From: G963667855 sp963667855
Lineage (GTDB): Bacteria; Planctomycetota; Phycisphaerae; UBA1845
DNA: 64,000 bases
NCBI GenBank assembly: GCA_963667855.2
Contig: CAXXKI010000009.1
Coordinates: 162,642-226,641, forward strand
Direction: 5' to 3'
The notes beneath the pieces were generated by a model. It made no database searches. It was not told where the DNA came from and worked only from the letters and a program-made list of their open reading frames with translations. The position numbers were made by a program, and so were the translations under genes. Of the stretch, positions 56,180-64,000 are shown one piece after another. Each line of letters opens with the position of its first letter. Within the stretch, counting starts at the first letter, position 1.

Positions 56180-56626
56180 ATGGCAACAGGTACAGTTAAA
56201 TCGTGGGTGGCCAAGAAAGAGACCTTTACCCCTGAATGGTATCACGTTGATGCCAAGGATCAGGTTCTCGGACGATTGGCCGTTAAAATCGCTACCGTGC
56301 TCATGGGCAAGCATAAGCCCACTTACACTCCGCACGTGGATACCGGCGATTTTGTCGTAGTCACCAATTGTGGGCAGGTCAAACTGACCGGTACCAACAA
56401 GCTGAAAAGCATGAACTACGATCATTACACTTACTATCCCGGTGGATTCAAGCGGGAATCAGGTGACAAGCTGATTGAAAGGCACCCTGATCGTATCCTG
56501 CGGTTTGCCGTTAAGCGCATGCTGCCCAAGAATGCTCTTGGCCGCCACATGCTCGCTAAATTGAAGATATACAGCGGTGATAATCACCCACACTCAGCAC
56601 AACAACCCAAAGCTTGGGAATTTTAA
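56180..56626 (+). CDS. rplM: ribosomal protein uL13
   Basis: A 148-residue protein matching L13: WYHVDAKDQVLGRLAVKIA, GKHKPTYTPHVDTGDFVVVTN, YPGGFK and RMLPKNALGRHMLAKLKIY. Part of the 50S subunit. The start is ATG 56180, the normal N-terminus of the family, with AAGG about 10 bases upstream. The next gene, rpsI, follows after 21 bp in the common L13-S9 operon. Confidence 0.95.
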   Translation: MATGTVKSWVAKKETFTPEWYHVDAKDQVLGRLAVKIATVLMGKHKPTYTPHVDTGDFVVVTNCGQVKLTGTNKLKSMNYDHYTYYPGGFKRESGDKLIERHPDRILRFAVKRMLPKNALGRHMLAKLKIYSGDNHPHSAQQPKAWEF

Positions 56627-56647
56627 CGGATATTGGAGGCGGTTTCT

Positions 56648-57166
56648 GTGGCAGACACACCAACTAACGATGCGGTAACCAAACCTCAGGATGAAGCGAA
56701 AGCCGGAGACAGTACCCCTGTCGCCGTTGTCACCCCTTCGTCACTGACTCACAAGTGGACTGAGCCCAAGCCCAAAGCGGGCGGCTACCACTGGGGAACC
56801 GGACGGCGGAAAGCTTCCATTGCCCGTGTTCGTATTAAACAGGGAACCGGCAAGTTCCAGATTAACGGCAAGGAAATCAACGATTTCTTCTGCGTTGAGC
56901 GCGATCGTCAGGTTATCGTTGCTCCGCTGAATGCCACCGACACGCGCAAGCGCATCGATGTGTTCGTTAACGCTTCTGGTGGTGGCACAACCGGACAGGC
57001 CGGCGCCATTGTCCTTGGTGTTGCCCGAGCCCTATTGGCCGCCAGCACCGAATATCAGCCGCTCCTTCGCGAGGGTGGCTACCTTACTCGTGACGCTCGC
57101 CGCGTCGAACGTAAAAAATACGGACAGCGTAAAGCACGCCGGAGCTTCCAGTTCTCCAAGCGTTAA
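56648..57166 (+). CDS. rpsI: ribosomal protein uS9 with N-terminal extension
   Basis: A 172-residue protein. The normal S9 part begins near 45 (GTGRRKASIARVRIKQGTGKF), and continues with GGGTTGQAGAIVLGVARALL, LTRDARRVERKKYGQRKARR and the conserved FQFSKR C-terminus. The first ~40 residues are an acidic, disordered extension not found in most S9 proteins. The start is GTG 56648, with GGAGG 8 bases upstream, which decides it against the TTG at 56633. Confidence 0.95.
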   Translation: MADTPTNDAVTKPQDEAKAGDSTPVAVVTPSSLTHKWTEPKPKAGGYHWGTGRRKASIARVRIKQGTGKFQINGKEINDFFCVERDRQVIVAPLNATDTRKRIDVFVNASGGGTTGQAGAIVLGVARALLAASTEYQPLLREGGYLTRDARRVERKKYGQRKARRSFQFSKR

Positions 57167-57202
57167 ACCGCTATCCAGCGATATAAGACCCACAGCCGTT
57201 CA

Positions 57203-57235
57203 AGCCCGACAAGTTCCACTTGTCGGGCTTTTTTT
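57203..57235 (+). terminator. rho-independent terminator of rplM-rpsI
   Basis: AGCCCGACAAG (57203-57213) pairs perfectly with CTTGTCGGGCT (57219-57229) across the loop TTCCA, followed by seven T. Strong terminator. The remaining gap to 57459 holds nothing else I can name. Confidence 0.95.
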
Positions 57236-57458
57236 AACTTCTACCCGGAAGCAGCAAAACAAAAGCAACCTTCCAAGCCTTTCTCTGTTTTATCTCCTTG
57301 AATTATTCCGGACCTTTAAAAAACGTCGAATTTTGTAAGAAAATAGCTTCCAGCAACAAAAACAGACAGCAAGCAGTTTTTACGCCGCACAGCCTTCTTT
57401 TTCCTTTACAGGAAAAGGCTTTTGTCGCGGCACGTACTGGTCTCAGCAGGAAGCAAAT

Positions 57459-58598
57459 ATGTCAGCACCCGGAACAATTCATGGAGACATGGTCAAGCTG
57501 GTTGACGATTTGCTCGTCAAAGTAATCAACCAGCGAGCGAGCGATGTCCACTTTGAACCGGGCGACGAATTCATGTTGGTTCGCCAGCGTCTGGACGGAG
57601 TCCTGCATACCATCGACCGCTTGCCCCGCGGAATGTCCGAAAATGTTATCGCCCGCTTGAAGGTACTCGGCGAACTCCTCACCTATCGAGTAGACATTCC
57701 CCAGGAAGGGTCGTTTATCTTCAACGATGAACGACTTCTCTCGCCGGTGGATTTGCGGGTGGCGACATTTCCCACTATCCGCGGGGAGCGGGCGGTTGTA
57801 AGACTTCTCCATCAGGTCTCCAGTATTGCGAAACTCGAAGATCTCGGCTTCAACAACAAGGACATCGGCACTTTGACAAAAGCCGCATCCAGACCTCACG
57901 GCTTGATTCTCATAACCGGACCGGCCGGCAGCGGGAAAAGCACCACTTTATATACCCTTGCCCGACAAATTCTGTCAGCTACAGCAGGCAGGAGCGTAGT
58001 CAGCCTGGAAGACCCGGTGGAAAGCCGTATTAACGGCTTGGTGCAAATCCAAATTCAGCCTCACGGAGAGCTCAATTACGTCCGGGCAATGCGATCCCTC
58101 CTCCGCCAGGACGTACAAGTGCTGCTGGTAGGTGAAATTCGCGACGCAGAAACCGCTCACATCGTCATAGAGGCAGCTCTGACGGGCCACCTTATTTTAA
58201 GCACGATGCACAGCGGTGACCCGGCCGAAACACTTGCCCGACTACTTGAAATGGGAATTCCTCCATACCAGATCGTTAGCGCCCTTACCCTGGTAGGGGC
58301 GCAGCGATTGCTTCGCACGGTTTGCACTCAATGTGGTGGTAGTGGATGCGCCAGTTGCCAGAATACGGGGTTTTCCGGTAGAACAGCCTGTGGACAGATG
58401 GTGCCCGTAGGCGATGACATTCGCCAGGCCGTACTGCGGCACTCGACAACCAGCCAAATGCGAGAATTAATAAATCGGAATTACTCCGACCTGACAGCTG
58501 ATGCCCGCAGATTGGTCGGACTTGATAAAACAACAACGGACGAAATAAAACGCGTACTGGGTCATGTTGATACTAAACCCAAAACCGCTGATCCTTAA
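57459..58598 (+). CDS. GspE/PilB-type secretion ATPase
   Basis: A 379-residue protein. N2 domain about 1-130 (ASDVHFEPG), Walker A GPAGSGKSTT near 150, Asp box region (SLEDPVES), Walker B VLLVGEIRDAET (about 225), His box (LSTMHSGDPAETLARLLEMG), and the zinc-type four-Cys module CTQCGGSGCASCQNTGFSGR (about 288-307). The usual N-terminal MshEN/N1 domain is absent, so this is a short GspE/PilB/PilT-like form. It heads a type II secretion or type IV pilus-like cluster and powers assembly. Confidence 0.85.
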   Translation: MSAPGTIHGDMVKLVDDLLVKVINQRASDVHFEPGDEFMLVRQRLDGVLHTIDRLPRGMSENVIARLKVLGELLTYRVDIPQEGSFIFNDERLLSPVDLRVATFPTIRGERAVVRLLHQVSSIAKLEDLGFNNKDIGTLTKAASRPHGLILITGPAGSGKSTTLYTLARQILSATAGRSVVSLEDPVESRINGLVQIQIQPHGELNYVRAMRSLLRQDVQVLLVGEIRDAETAHIVIEAALTGHLILSTMHSGDPAETLARLLEMGIPPYQIVSALTLVGAQRLLRTVCTQCGGSGCASCQNTGFSGRTACGQMVPVGDDIRQAVLRHSTTSQMRELINRNYSDLTADARRLVGLDKTTTDEIKRVLGHVDTKPKTADP

Positions 58599-58619
58599 CG
58601 ATATAGACAGGAGTTATCC

Positions 58620-59819
58620 ATGTCCTGGTTCGAATACGATGGTTTAACCGCCGGCGAGACGGCCGTCCAGGGCCGAATACAAGCCTCGGATTCAGAGCAT
58701 GCGGTTAAGCTTCTGAAAAACATGCATATAGAACTTCGCGAGATTCACGCTATACAACCGGAACCCAAAACCGCGACCAGGCTGAAACCGGACGCTCTTG
58801 TGTTTTTCAATAAACAACTGGCTTCGCTGGCCAAGGCGGGCATCGCCCTCGACAAAGGCCTCGAACAGATTGCCAGGGATATAGAATCTCCCAAGGTAAA
58901 AAAATGGGTGGATTCACTTGTCGATGATGTACGCGCCGGAACTCCAATCGACCAGGCCATCGCCCGCCAGGAGCAGGGACTTCCCGTCCTGTACAGCAAC
59001 GTGATCAGGGCGGGCATAAAAACCGGCGACCTGCACACCGCACTTATGAACGTCAATCAGCATCTGACCCTGGTAGGTAAAACGCGAAAGATTTTCTGGG
59101 AAGCGGCCAGCTATCCGGCCGTTGTAGCCGGACTGGCGTTGATAATCCTTTCGTTCTTTTTCGTTTACGTTATCCCCCAGTTCAAAAGTATCTTCTTTGA
59201 TTTCGATGTAGCCCTGCCAGGTTTGACCATGTTGCTGCTGGGGTTCGCTGATGCTTTTCCATTCATCCTGGTAACCATCGGCGTTATAGCTGGTTTGAGT
59301 GTATTTGCCTGGCACGGACTGAAAGCGTCTCCGAAAGGCCTTAAAATCAGGGAAAAAATCATCCTCGCCCTGCCTGTCTACGGAAAATTGTATCACACCG
59401 CTTTGATTGCGAGGTTTCTCCGCTCGGTGTCCACCAGCATTGACGGCAGCAATGATTTACCATCATCCATTCGTCTGGCCGCACAGGCTACAGGCAGTCC
59501 GCTGCTCACCGATGAGGCGGACAAACTCTCCCGCGACCTGGAAAAAGGGAAACCAGTTCTGGAAGCAATCGCCGGAATACGATTGATACCGGCGATTTTC
59601 GGACTCAGTGTACAGTCGGCTATCGGTAGAAATGCGGTCCCCGAGTCAGTGCAGACTCTTTCTGAAACTTACGAATCAAAAGTTGAATACAGCCTGTCCA
59701 TGCTGCAGACTATACTTTTTCCAATATTCGTGGTCGTCCTTGGTGCGCTGCTGGGCTTCTGCGTCATTGCCATTCTGTTACCACTGATTTCGCTCATCAA
59801 TAGTATCAGTGGAGGATAA
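58620..59819 (+). CDS. GspF/PilC-type inner-membrane platform protein (first copy)
   Basis: A 399-residue protein. Two GspF domains: about 65-190 (FFNKQLASLAKAGIALDKGL, then GLPVLYSNVIRAGIKTGDL) and 265-385 (RFLRSVSTSIDGSND), each with a conserved pattern and followed by membrane helices near 170-195, 220-245 and 370-395. Forms the membrane platform for pseudopilus assembly with GspE. It follows the ATPase gene after 21 bp. Confidence 0.85.
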   Translation: MSWFEYDGLTAGETAVQGRIQASDSEHAVKLLKNMHIELREIHAIQPEPKTATRLKPDALVFFNKQLASLAKAGIALDKGLEQIARDIESPKVKKWVDSLVDDVRAGTPIDQAIARQEQGLPVLYSNVIRAGIKTGDLHTALMNVNQHLTLVGKTRKIFWEAASYPAVVAGLALIILSFFFVYVIPQFKSIFFDFDVALPGLTMLLLGFADAFPFILVTIGVIAGLSVFAWHGLKASPKGLKIREKIILALPVYGKLYHTALIARFLRSVSTSIDGSNDLPSSIRLAAQATGSPLLTDEADKLSRDLEKGKPVLEAIAGIRLIPAIFGLSVQSAIGRNAVPESVQTLSETYESKVEYSLSMLQTILFPIFVVVLGALLGFCVIAILLPLISLINSISGG

Positions 59820-59832
59820 AGGTGATAGTATC

Positions 59833-60990
59833 ATGTTGATAATACCATTACTACTTGTCATTTTACTCACGCTGCTGTTTTTCGCCCTGATATTAAGCAG
59901 GTTTTACATCAGCGGCAGGTTTACCACCCGTACCAACGATCGCTTTGTAATATCCGCGATAGCTTCCGTCTTGCGTCAGCACCTGCCTGTTTCCAGCGGA
60001 CTTTCGCTCATGGCCGAAGCGGAATCGGTGCCGGTAAAACGTATTCTACTGAAAGTGTCCGGATCCGTACGATCCGGACTTTCTCTATCTGCCGCCTTGA
60101 AAAAATCGTACCCGCGATGTTCCGGAATGGTCATGAGCCTTATAACGACAGGAGAGAAAACCGGAAACCTGACCGCTGCAGCCAACCAGGCCGAACAGTG
60201 GGAAATCAATAGAACGAAACCACTCCCTAGCCATATGCCCAATATAACGGTATACGCCGTTATTCTACTGGCGGCCACGGTGCTGGCTTCAGCCTTTATG
60301 ATGATTCTCATCATACCCAAGTTTGAGGAAATCTTTCGCGATTACGATACAGCTTTACCTCCCCTGATGGTTTACTTCATCAATATAAGCAACTGGCTGA
60401 TTACCGCTCCGGGGATATGGCTCTTATTAGGATTTTACGTAGCATTACCGCTGATTTTATACCTGTTTTACCGCCCCAGGCGTACTCCCGTGCCTGATTG
60501 GCCGAGTCTGATTGCCGATTGGTTTCGTTGGCATTTACCATACTCCCGCAGATTCCAGTTCAATATCGGTTTATCGGTAATGCTGCAGACCATACGCCAG
60601 GCAATAAACTCCGGAATGGATATTGCCGTAGCCTCCCGGCTGGCGGCCAACGTGGATGTAAACTGGTACCTGCGTCAGAAGATGCTTGCGTTTTCTCAAG
60701 CGGTTTCTGACGGCTATTCTCCCCAATCCGCAGCCCGAACCATCGGCTTCGGACCAGTGGTGGAATCCGCCGTAGCCAGCGGCATGAAAACCGGGAATAT
60801 GGACCAGGCACTGCAATACGCCGCCGAGTACCACACGGCATTGGTAAACCGAAGACAAACCATTATCCGAAACGTCGCCTGGCCCGCGGGAACCGTTATC
60901 ATCGGAACGGTTGTGGGGCTGCTGGTCGTCGCCTGTTTCCAGCCTCTTGTCCGCCTGATCGATTCATCCATTAAAGCAAGTGGTTATTGA
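59833..60990 (+). CDS. second GspF/PilC-type membrane protein
   Basis: A 385-residue protein resembling GspF, more diverged: VISAIASVLRQHLPVSSGLS (about 35-55), SLITTGEKTGNLTAAANQAE, and the second domain with QAINSGMDIAVASRLAANV and VASGMKTGNMDQALQYAAE. Membrane helices near 5-25, 145-170, 195-225 and 355-380. Two GspF genes in a row are unusual; they might form a heterodimeric platform. The ATG 59833 start leaves 13 bp after the first copy. Confidence 0.8.
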   Translation: MLIIPLLLVILLTLLFFALILSRFYISGRFTTRTNDRFVISAIASVLRQHLPVSSGLSLMAEAESVPVKRILLKVSGSVRSGLSLSAALKKSYPRCSGMVMSLITTGEKTGNLTAAANQAEQWEINRTKPLPSHMPNITVYAVILLAATVLASAFMMILIIPKFEEIFRDYDTALPPLMVYFINISNWLITAPGIWLLLGFYVALPLILYLFYRPRRTPVPDWPSLIADWFRWHLPYSRRFQFNIGLSVMLQTIRQAINSGMDIAVASRLAANVDVNWYLRQKMLAFSQAVSDGYSPQSAARTIGFGPVVESAVASGMKTGNMDQALQYAAEYHTALVNRRQTIIRNVAWPAGTVIIGTVVGLLVVACFQPLVRLIDSSIKASGY

Positions 60991-60991
60991 G

Positions 60992-61381
60992 ATGAAGATT
61001 ACACACATAAAACACAGAAAACCTGGCGTAGTCATCGTGGAACTGGCCGCCGCCCTCACCCTGTTAGCTTTACTGATTGGCTTAACCACAACAGCGGTAA
61101 ATCGGTACGCACGGGTCAGGGACAGGTATACCTGGAGGCAGGCGGCGATGCTCGCCGCCGAGGCACAACTCAAACGCCACGGGCAGGGAGCTACACTCGA
61201 CTCGGTGCCACCAGCGGGAACAGTCGATACTAAAATCAGCCTGACCAGCGCCGCGATACCCGGTACCGGCCAGTGGGAACGATTCGACCTGGTAACCGTC
61301 ACCGCTACGGTTAGTTTTAAATACGATAAACCAATACAGGAAAAAGCTTCCTGTTTTCTGCCCAAGGGAGCGGTAAAATGA
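60992..61381 (+). CDS. type II pseudopilin/prepilin-like protein
   Basis: A 129-residue protein. The N-terminal prepilin signal: basic leader (HIKHRKPG), cleavage Gly, then VVIVELAAALTLLALLIG with the conserved Glu at +5. The hydrophobic helix is about 12-32. The start ATG 60992 lies just after the second GspF gene. Minor pseudopilin of the cluster. Ends overlap the next gene by 4 bp. Confidence 0.75.
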   Translation: MKITHIKHRKPGVVIVELAAALTLLALLIGLTTTAVNRYARVRDRYTWRQAAMLAAEAQLKRHGQGATLDSVPPAGTVDTKISLTSAAIPGTGQWERFDLVTVTATVSFKYDKPIQEKASCFLPKGAVK

Positions 61382-61875
61382 TCAAGCACCGCCGATCCGG
61401 ATACTCACTATTGTACATTCTTACGGCCATCCCCCTGGTCACCATCGTCGGTAATATGACCGCGGACGTCTTGAATCGATCCATCAGGACTCAGACGATC
61501 GCCACTTACCAGATGACGAATTACACCGAGACCATGAGACTGGTTCGGCAATTGCAGAATGACGCAGCCAAAGCGGTATCCGCAGAGTTGATCGACTCCG
61601 ACGCGACGAACACACTGGAATTGAAACTGCCCGGGGAAACCGTCGTATATGCAGTAGACGGCCAACGGGTTTCGCGTACGGTCATTGTCAACAACATGCC
61701 CGGAACAGTAATCACCTGGGGTTTCAAGAACGCCTCAATAGGATTTTCAGAGGAACAGATCCAGGATACTCGTAAACTCATATGGATCGAGTTTGAATTC
61801 CGCTTCACCCTTCAGAACGGAAAAGAGCAAACGCAGCAGATAGCGGCCGCCGCAACCGTTGGAACGGGAGGTTAA
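61378..61875 (+). CDS. pseudopilin-like protein without Glu at +5
   Basis: A 165-residue protein. The N-terminus MIKHRRSGYSLLYILTAIPLV resembles a prepilin leader cut after Gly8, but position +5 is Tyr, not Glu. The C-terminal part (SRTVIVNNMPGTVITWGFKN, IWIEFEFRFTLQNG) is beta-rich as in GspJ-type pseudopilins. GspK-like proteins also lack this Glu. Its ATG overlaps the preceding gene (ATGA). Confidence 0.65.
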   Translation: MIKHRRSGYSLLYILTAIPLVTIVGNMTADVLNRSIRTQTIATYQMTNYTETMRLVRQLQNDAAKAVSAELIDSDATNTLELKLPGETVVYAVDGQRVSRTVIVNNMPGTVITWGFKNASIGFSEEQIQDTRKLIWIEFEFRFTLQNGKEQTQQIAAAATVGTGG

Positions 61876-62282
61876 TGGTGATACACCCGCGAAAAAAACA
61901 AAAAGGCGTACTACTGGTCATCGTGGTGGGAGCAATGGCCATCCTCGGAGGCGTCATCACTGTAATTACAGGGTATGCCGCCTCCTACCATCAACAGCGG
62001 AAAAACGACCTGCTCTGCAGCTGCCTGCAATTCGCAACCGACAGTGCTGTCTACTACGTAAAGGAGAACACTCCGCAGTGGGCAGCCAACCAGCCTTCAG
62101 ACACGATAGAGCTGAATATCGATCATCTGTTACTACCGCAGATGGAAGGGACAGCCAGCTTAACCTTTAACGAAAACGACGAAGGTATAGCTACGTGCCA
62201 CATCCGAGTACATCTGAAACGTCACAATATGGGAAAACGTAAGGACGTTTATATTCCAATTCACCAAGTAACCCGAAACTGA
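61875..62282 (+). CDS. pilin-like protein at the end of the secretion cluster
   Basis: A 135-residue protein. Basic N-terminus (MVIHPRKKQKG) then VLLVIVVGAMAILGGVITVIT, a hydrophobic helix after the Gly, again without Glu at +5. The rest is polar. It overlaps the previous stop (TAATG). Likely a GspK-like tip subunit. The ~300 bp following, up to 62581, contain no gene that I can support. Confidence 0.6.
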   Translation: MVIHPRKKQKGVLLVIVVGAMAILGGVITVITGYAASYHQQRKNDLLCSCLQFATDSAVYYVKENTPQWAANQPSDTIELNIDHLLLPQMEGTASLTFNENDEGIATCHIRVHLKRHNMGKRKDVYIPIHQVTRN

Positions 62283-62580
62283 TCACAACCATATTTTCAT
62301 ATCGCACTAACAATAAGAAACACAACGAGAACACCTGAAGCTCCCCGCTTGTTTTCCTGCTGGCCATAAAGTTACCCCAAAAACAGCCGATCCATAACTC
62401 GGCCAGCGAATAGGGAGAATTCTCAGTTTTCCGCAGCAGGTTTTGCGGGTATCTTTCCCGTAACTCCAGCCTGGCTTGGATTATTGCCGGCGGCGATCGA
62501 GTACGTATGCGAAAAGAACAATCTCCAGTAACCATTAAACCCAAGGGACCGTGCCAGCCATAGCTTGTCAAAATAAACCA

Positions 62581-63416
62581 ATGAATGAATCAATAAGTTA
62601 TTCTGAATTTCCGTCTGCCCGCTGGCATGAGTTTCCTTTGCTGGGACGAAGTTTTTACCATTCGGAGGTGCTGGAGCGGTTTGACGGATTGCAGCATGTT
62701 TTCACCCCGATCGGCTATAACATGTCCATCCGCAGCGGTGCCCATGCCGGCGAAACGCCTGACCGCCAATGCAAATTGTGCGAAGCATTGAGCCTGGATT
62801 ACGACCAGCTTATCTGTGGCACTCAGGTTCACGGGCGACAGTTGGCCGGTGCCGTAAGCAGAAGCGATTCAGCGACAATCAACCACATCGTTAAAGATAC
62901 AGGCCAGGGGTTACGCGTTGTTAACGGTGTAGACGGATTCGTAACCGACCAGCGAAATATTCCCATAATGGCACTGTCGGCCGACTGCTCCTTACTTGTG
63001 GTTTACGATGATATGAAAAAAGCCGTAGGGTTAGCCCACTCCGGTTGGCGGGGTACGCTTGATGGAATGCCCCAGGCTCTGGTGGAGAGAATGTTTACGG
63101 ATTTCGGTTCTGAGCCGAAGGATCTTACGGCGGTAATAGCACCTGCCGCCGGGCGTGCTGCTACGAAGTGCAGGAGGATGTAAGGGAAAAACTGGCTGAA
63201 GTCGAAAAGGAGCCGGATGCTTTTCTCCGGTACGATCAGGAGAAAATGTACCTGGACATCCCCAGGGTAATTGCCGCTCAACTGTTACGCTCGGGAATAG
63301 CTCAAAAGAACATTCACCTTCCTGAACAATGCACGATTTGCAATGAAGGGTTTTTCTCCTATAGAAGGCAAGGACCAAACAACGGCCACGCAGGCCTTAT
63401 TGTGTGCTTGACGTAA
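62581..63416 (+). pseudogene. pgeF: PgeF/YfiH-type purine nucleoside phosphorylase (multicopper-oxidase-like), frameshifted
   Basis: Begins MNESISYSEF; family segments GYNMSIRSG, CGTQVHGR, ALSADCSLLVVYD and HSGWRGTLDGM are in one frame to TAG-like stop 63183. The C-terminus (CYEVQEDVREKL, IHLPEQCTICNEGFFSYR) is in the +2/-1 frame from about 63165 to TAA 63416. A one-base shift lies near CGTGCTGCTACG (63161-63172). The zinc-type ligands His and Cys of YfiH/LACC1 proteins are present on both sides. Confidence 0.85.
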
Positions 63417-63458
63417 TATCGATATTGGTTGCGATTTACCAGTTCATAGAGGACAAGA

Positions 63459-64000
63459 ATGAGCATTCTCAAGGTTGAAAAGAACGACGACGTGAGGTTC
63501 ATCGATAAGATTAACGAAGTAATTCTACACCTGTTAGAACGCTGTGCTTTCGAGGAATTCTATCTGCTAAGAACGAACAACTGGTTTGACTATAAGTGGT
63601 GCAGACATCCCAGGCACACGCGGCCACACAAGCTTCCGATTCCTCCGTTTCATCCTAACCGGATAGTAAGTCAGCGGTATTTTAGAATACGAGACGACCA
63701 ATCAGGATTCGAACCCTGTGGGCAAGGGGAATCAATTCACCTCATGGACGTAACCGACGACGATCCCAGGCGAGTGGTTGATGTGGTGCCGGAGGCCGCC
63801 CTGTTCTGGTTCAGCGGAAACACTATCCGCAACACACGGGCGAGTTTTATGGCTTATTTACCAACTGAGGATGAACACTGGCCGTGGTACGTTGGTTATG
63901 TTCGCAAAGACGAATGGAAACCGTCCTTTTTCGAGAATATTTCGCGGGCTGAGTTTGAATCGATTACTTCAGACTTGCGAAATATCGTATCAAGAGACGG
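63459..64000 (+). CDS. unknown protein running off the right edge
   Basis: An ATG at 63459 starts a frame of 180 codons without stop up to the window end. Contents: charged helix near 10-35, WFDYKWCRHPRH near 48, then acidic stretch MDVTDDDPRRVVDVVPEAAL and WPWYVGYVRKDEW. Weak purine-rich site (GAGGAC) 8 bases before. Family not recognised. Confidence 0.6.
   Translation, partial: MSILKVEKNDDVRFIDKINEVILHLLERCAFEEFYLLRTNNWFDYKWCRHPRHTRPHKLPIPPFHPNRIVSQRYFRIRDDQSGFEPCGQGESIHLMDVTDDDPRRVVDVVPEAALFWFSGNTIRNTRASFMAYLPTEDEHWPWYVGYVRKDEWKPSFFENISRAEFESITSDLRNIVSRD

Overview
The window looks like a piece of a Planctomycetota chromosome, perhaps Phycisphaerae-like. Evidence: a Planctomycete-style ECF sigma factor next to a membrane Ser/Thr kinase, a second Ser/Thr kinase with TPR repeats, and a secreted thrombospondin-type-3/dockerin-like protein with Asp-Cys-Asn-Ser-Asn repeats. 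It falls into two halves that meet at a tRNA-Pro(UGG) gene (37635-37708, minus strand).

Left half (1 to about 37.63 kb): a visibly AT-richer integrative element or genomic island whose left end lies outside the window. A large serine recombinase abuts the 3' end of tRNA-Pro, and its reading frame runs through the tRNA gene in antisense. Cargo from left to right: a CYTH protein; a secreted calcium-binding-repeat protein; an ECF sigma/kinase pair; a four-gene module with a Gly-rich peptide and a C39-like cysteine peptidase (6.96-9.3 kb); a DNA methyltransferase / small protein / HerA-like ATPase-nuclease operon (9.7-14.5 kb) whose methyltransferase is split by an IS256-family element with a perfect 8-bp target duplication; a HigB/HigA-like toxin-antitoxin plus ImmA/IrrE-type protease (14.8-16.8 kb) behind a clear operator-promoter; DUF1883 and DUF2188 proteins; a tyrosine recombinase (19-20.2 kb); a lipoprotein C39-peptidase operon (20.9-22.1 kb); a multi-span M48-type membrane protease region (23-27.7 kb); a long operon (27.8-35 kb); and an AbrB/RelE toxin-antitoxin pair.

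The most unusual system is the 27.8-35 kb operon. It encodes a Zn-finger protein, a HerA-like ATPase, a winged-helix protein, a PD-(D/E)XK-like nuclease, small membrane proteins, and a vWA / PP2C phosphatase / kinase triad of the TerY-P type. The ATPase, winged-helix and nuclease appear here as three consecutive genes. The same three domains are fused in one 646-residue protein at 9.7-11.6 kb, and decayed pieces of the fused protein's nuclease domain lie at 1.4 and 3.1 kb. I infer two related ATPase-nuclease systems, one tied to a methyltransferase and one to phospho-signalling, plausibly for defence or DNA processing. No function has been shown.

Right half (37.7-64 kb): ordinary chromosome. 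It holds ArfB-like release factor, a TPR kinase, gamma-carbonic anhydrase, a ClC channel, broken tsaB, enoyl-CoA hydratase, a 1439-residue subtilase lipoprotein with FG-GAP-like repeats, a CobW-type GTPase, a GH31 glycosidase, a CDF cation transporter, rplM-rpsI with a strong terminator, a type II secretion/type IV pilus-like cluster (GspE, two GspF, three pilin-like proteins) and a frameshifted pgeF. Several conserved genes here carry frameshifts, so sequence error or recent decay must be kept in mind when judging any single frameshift in the window.
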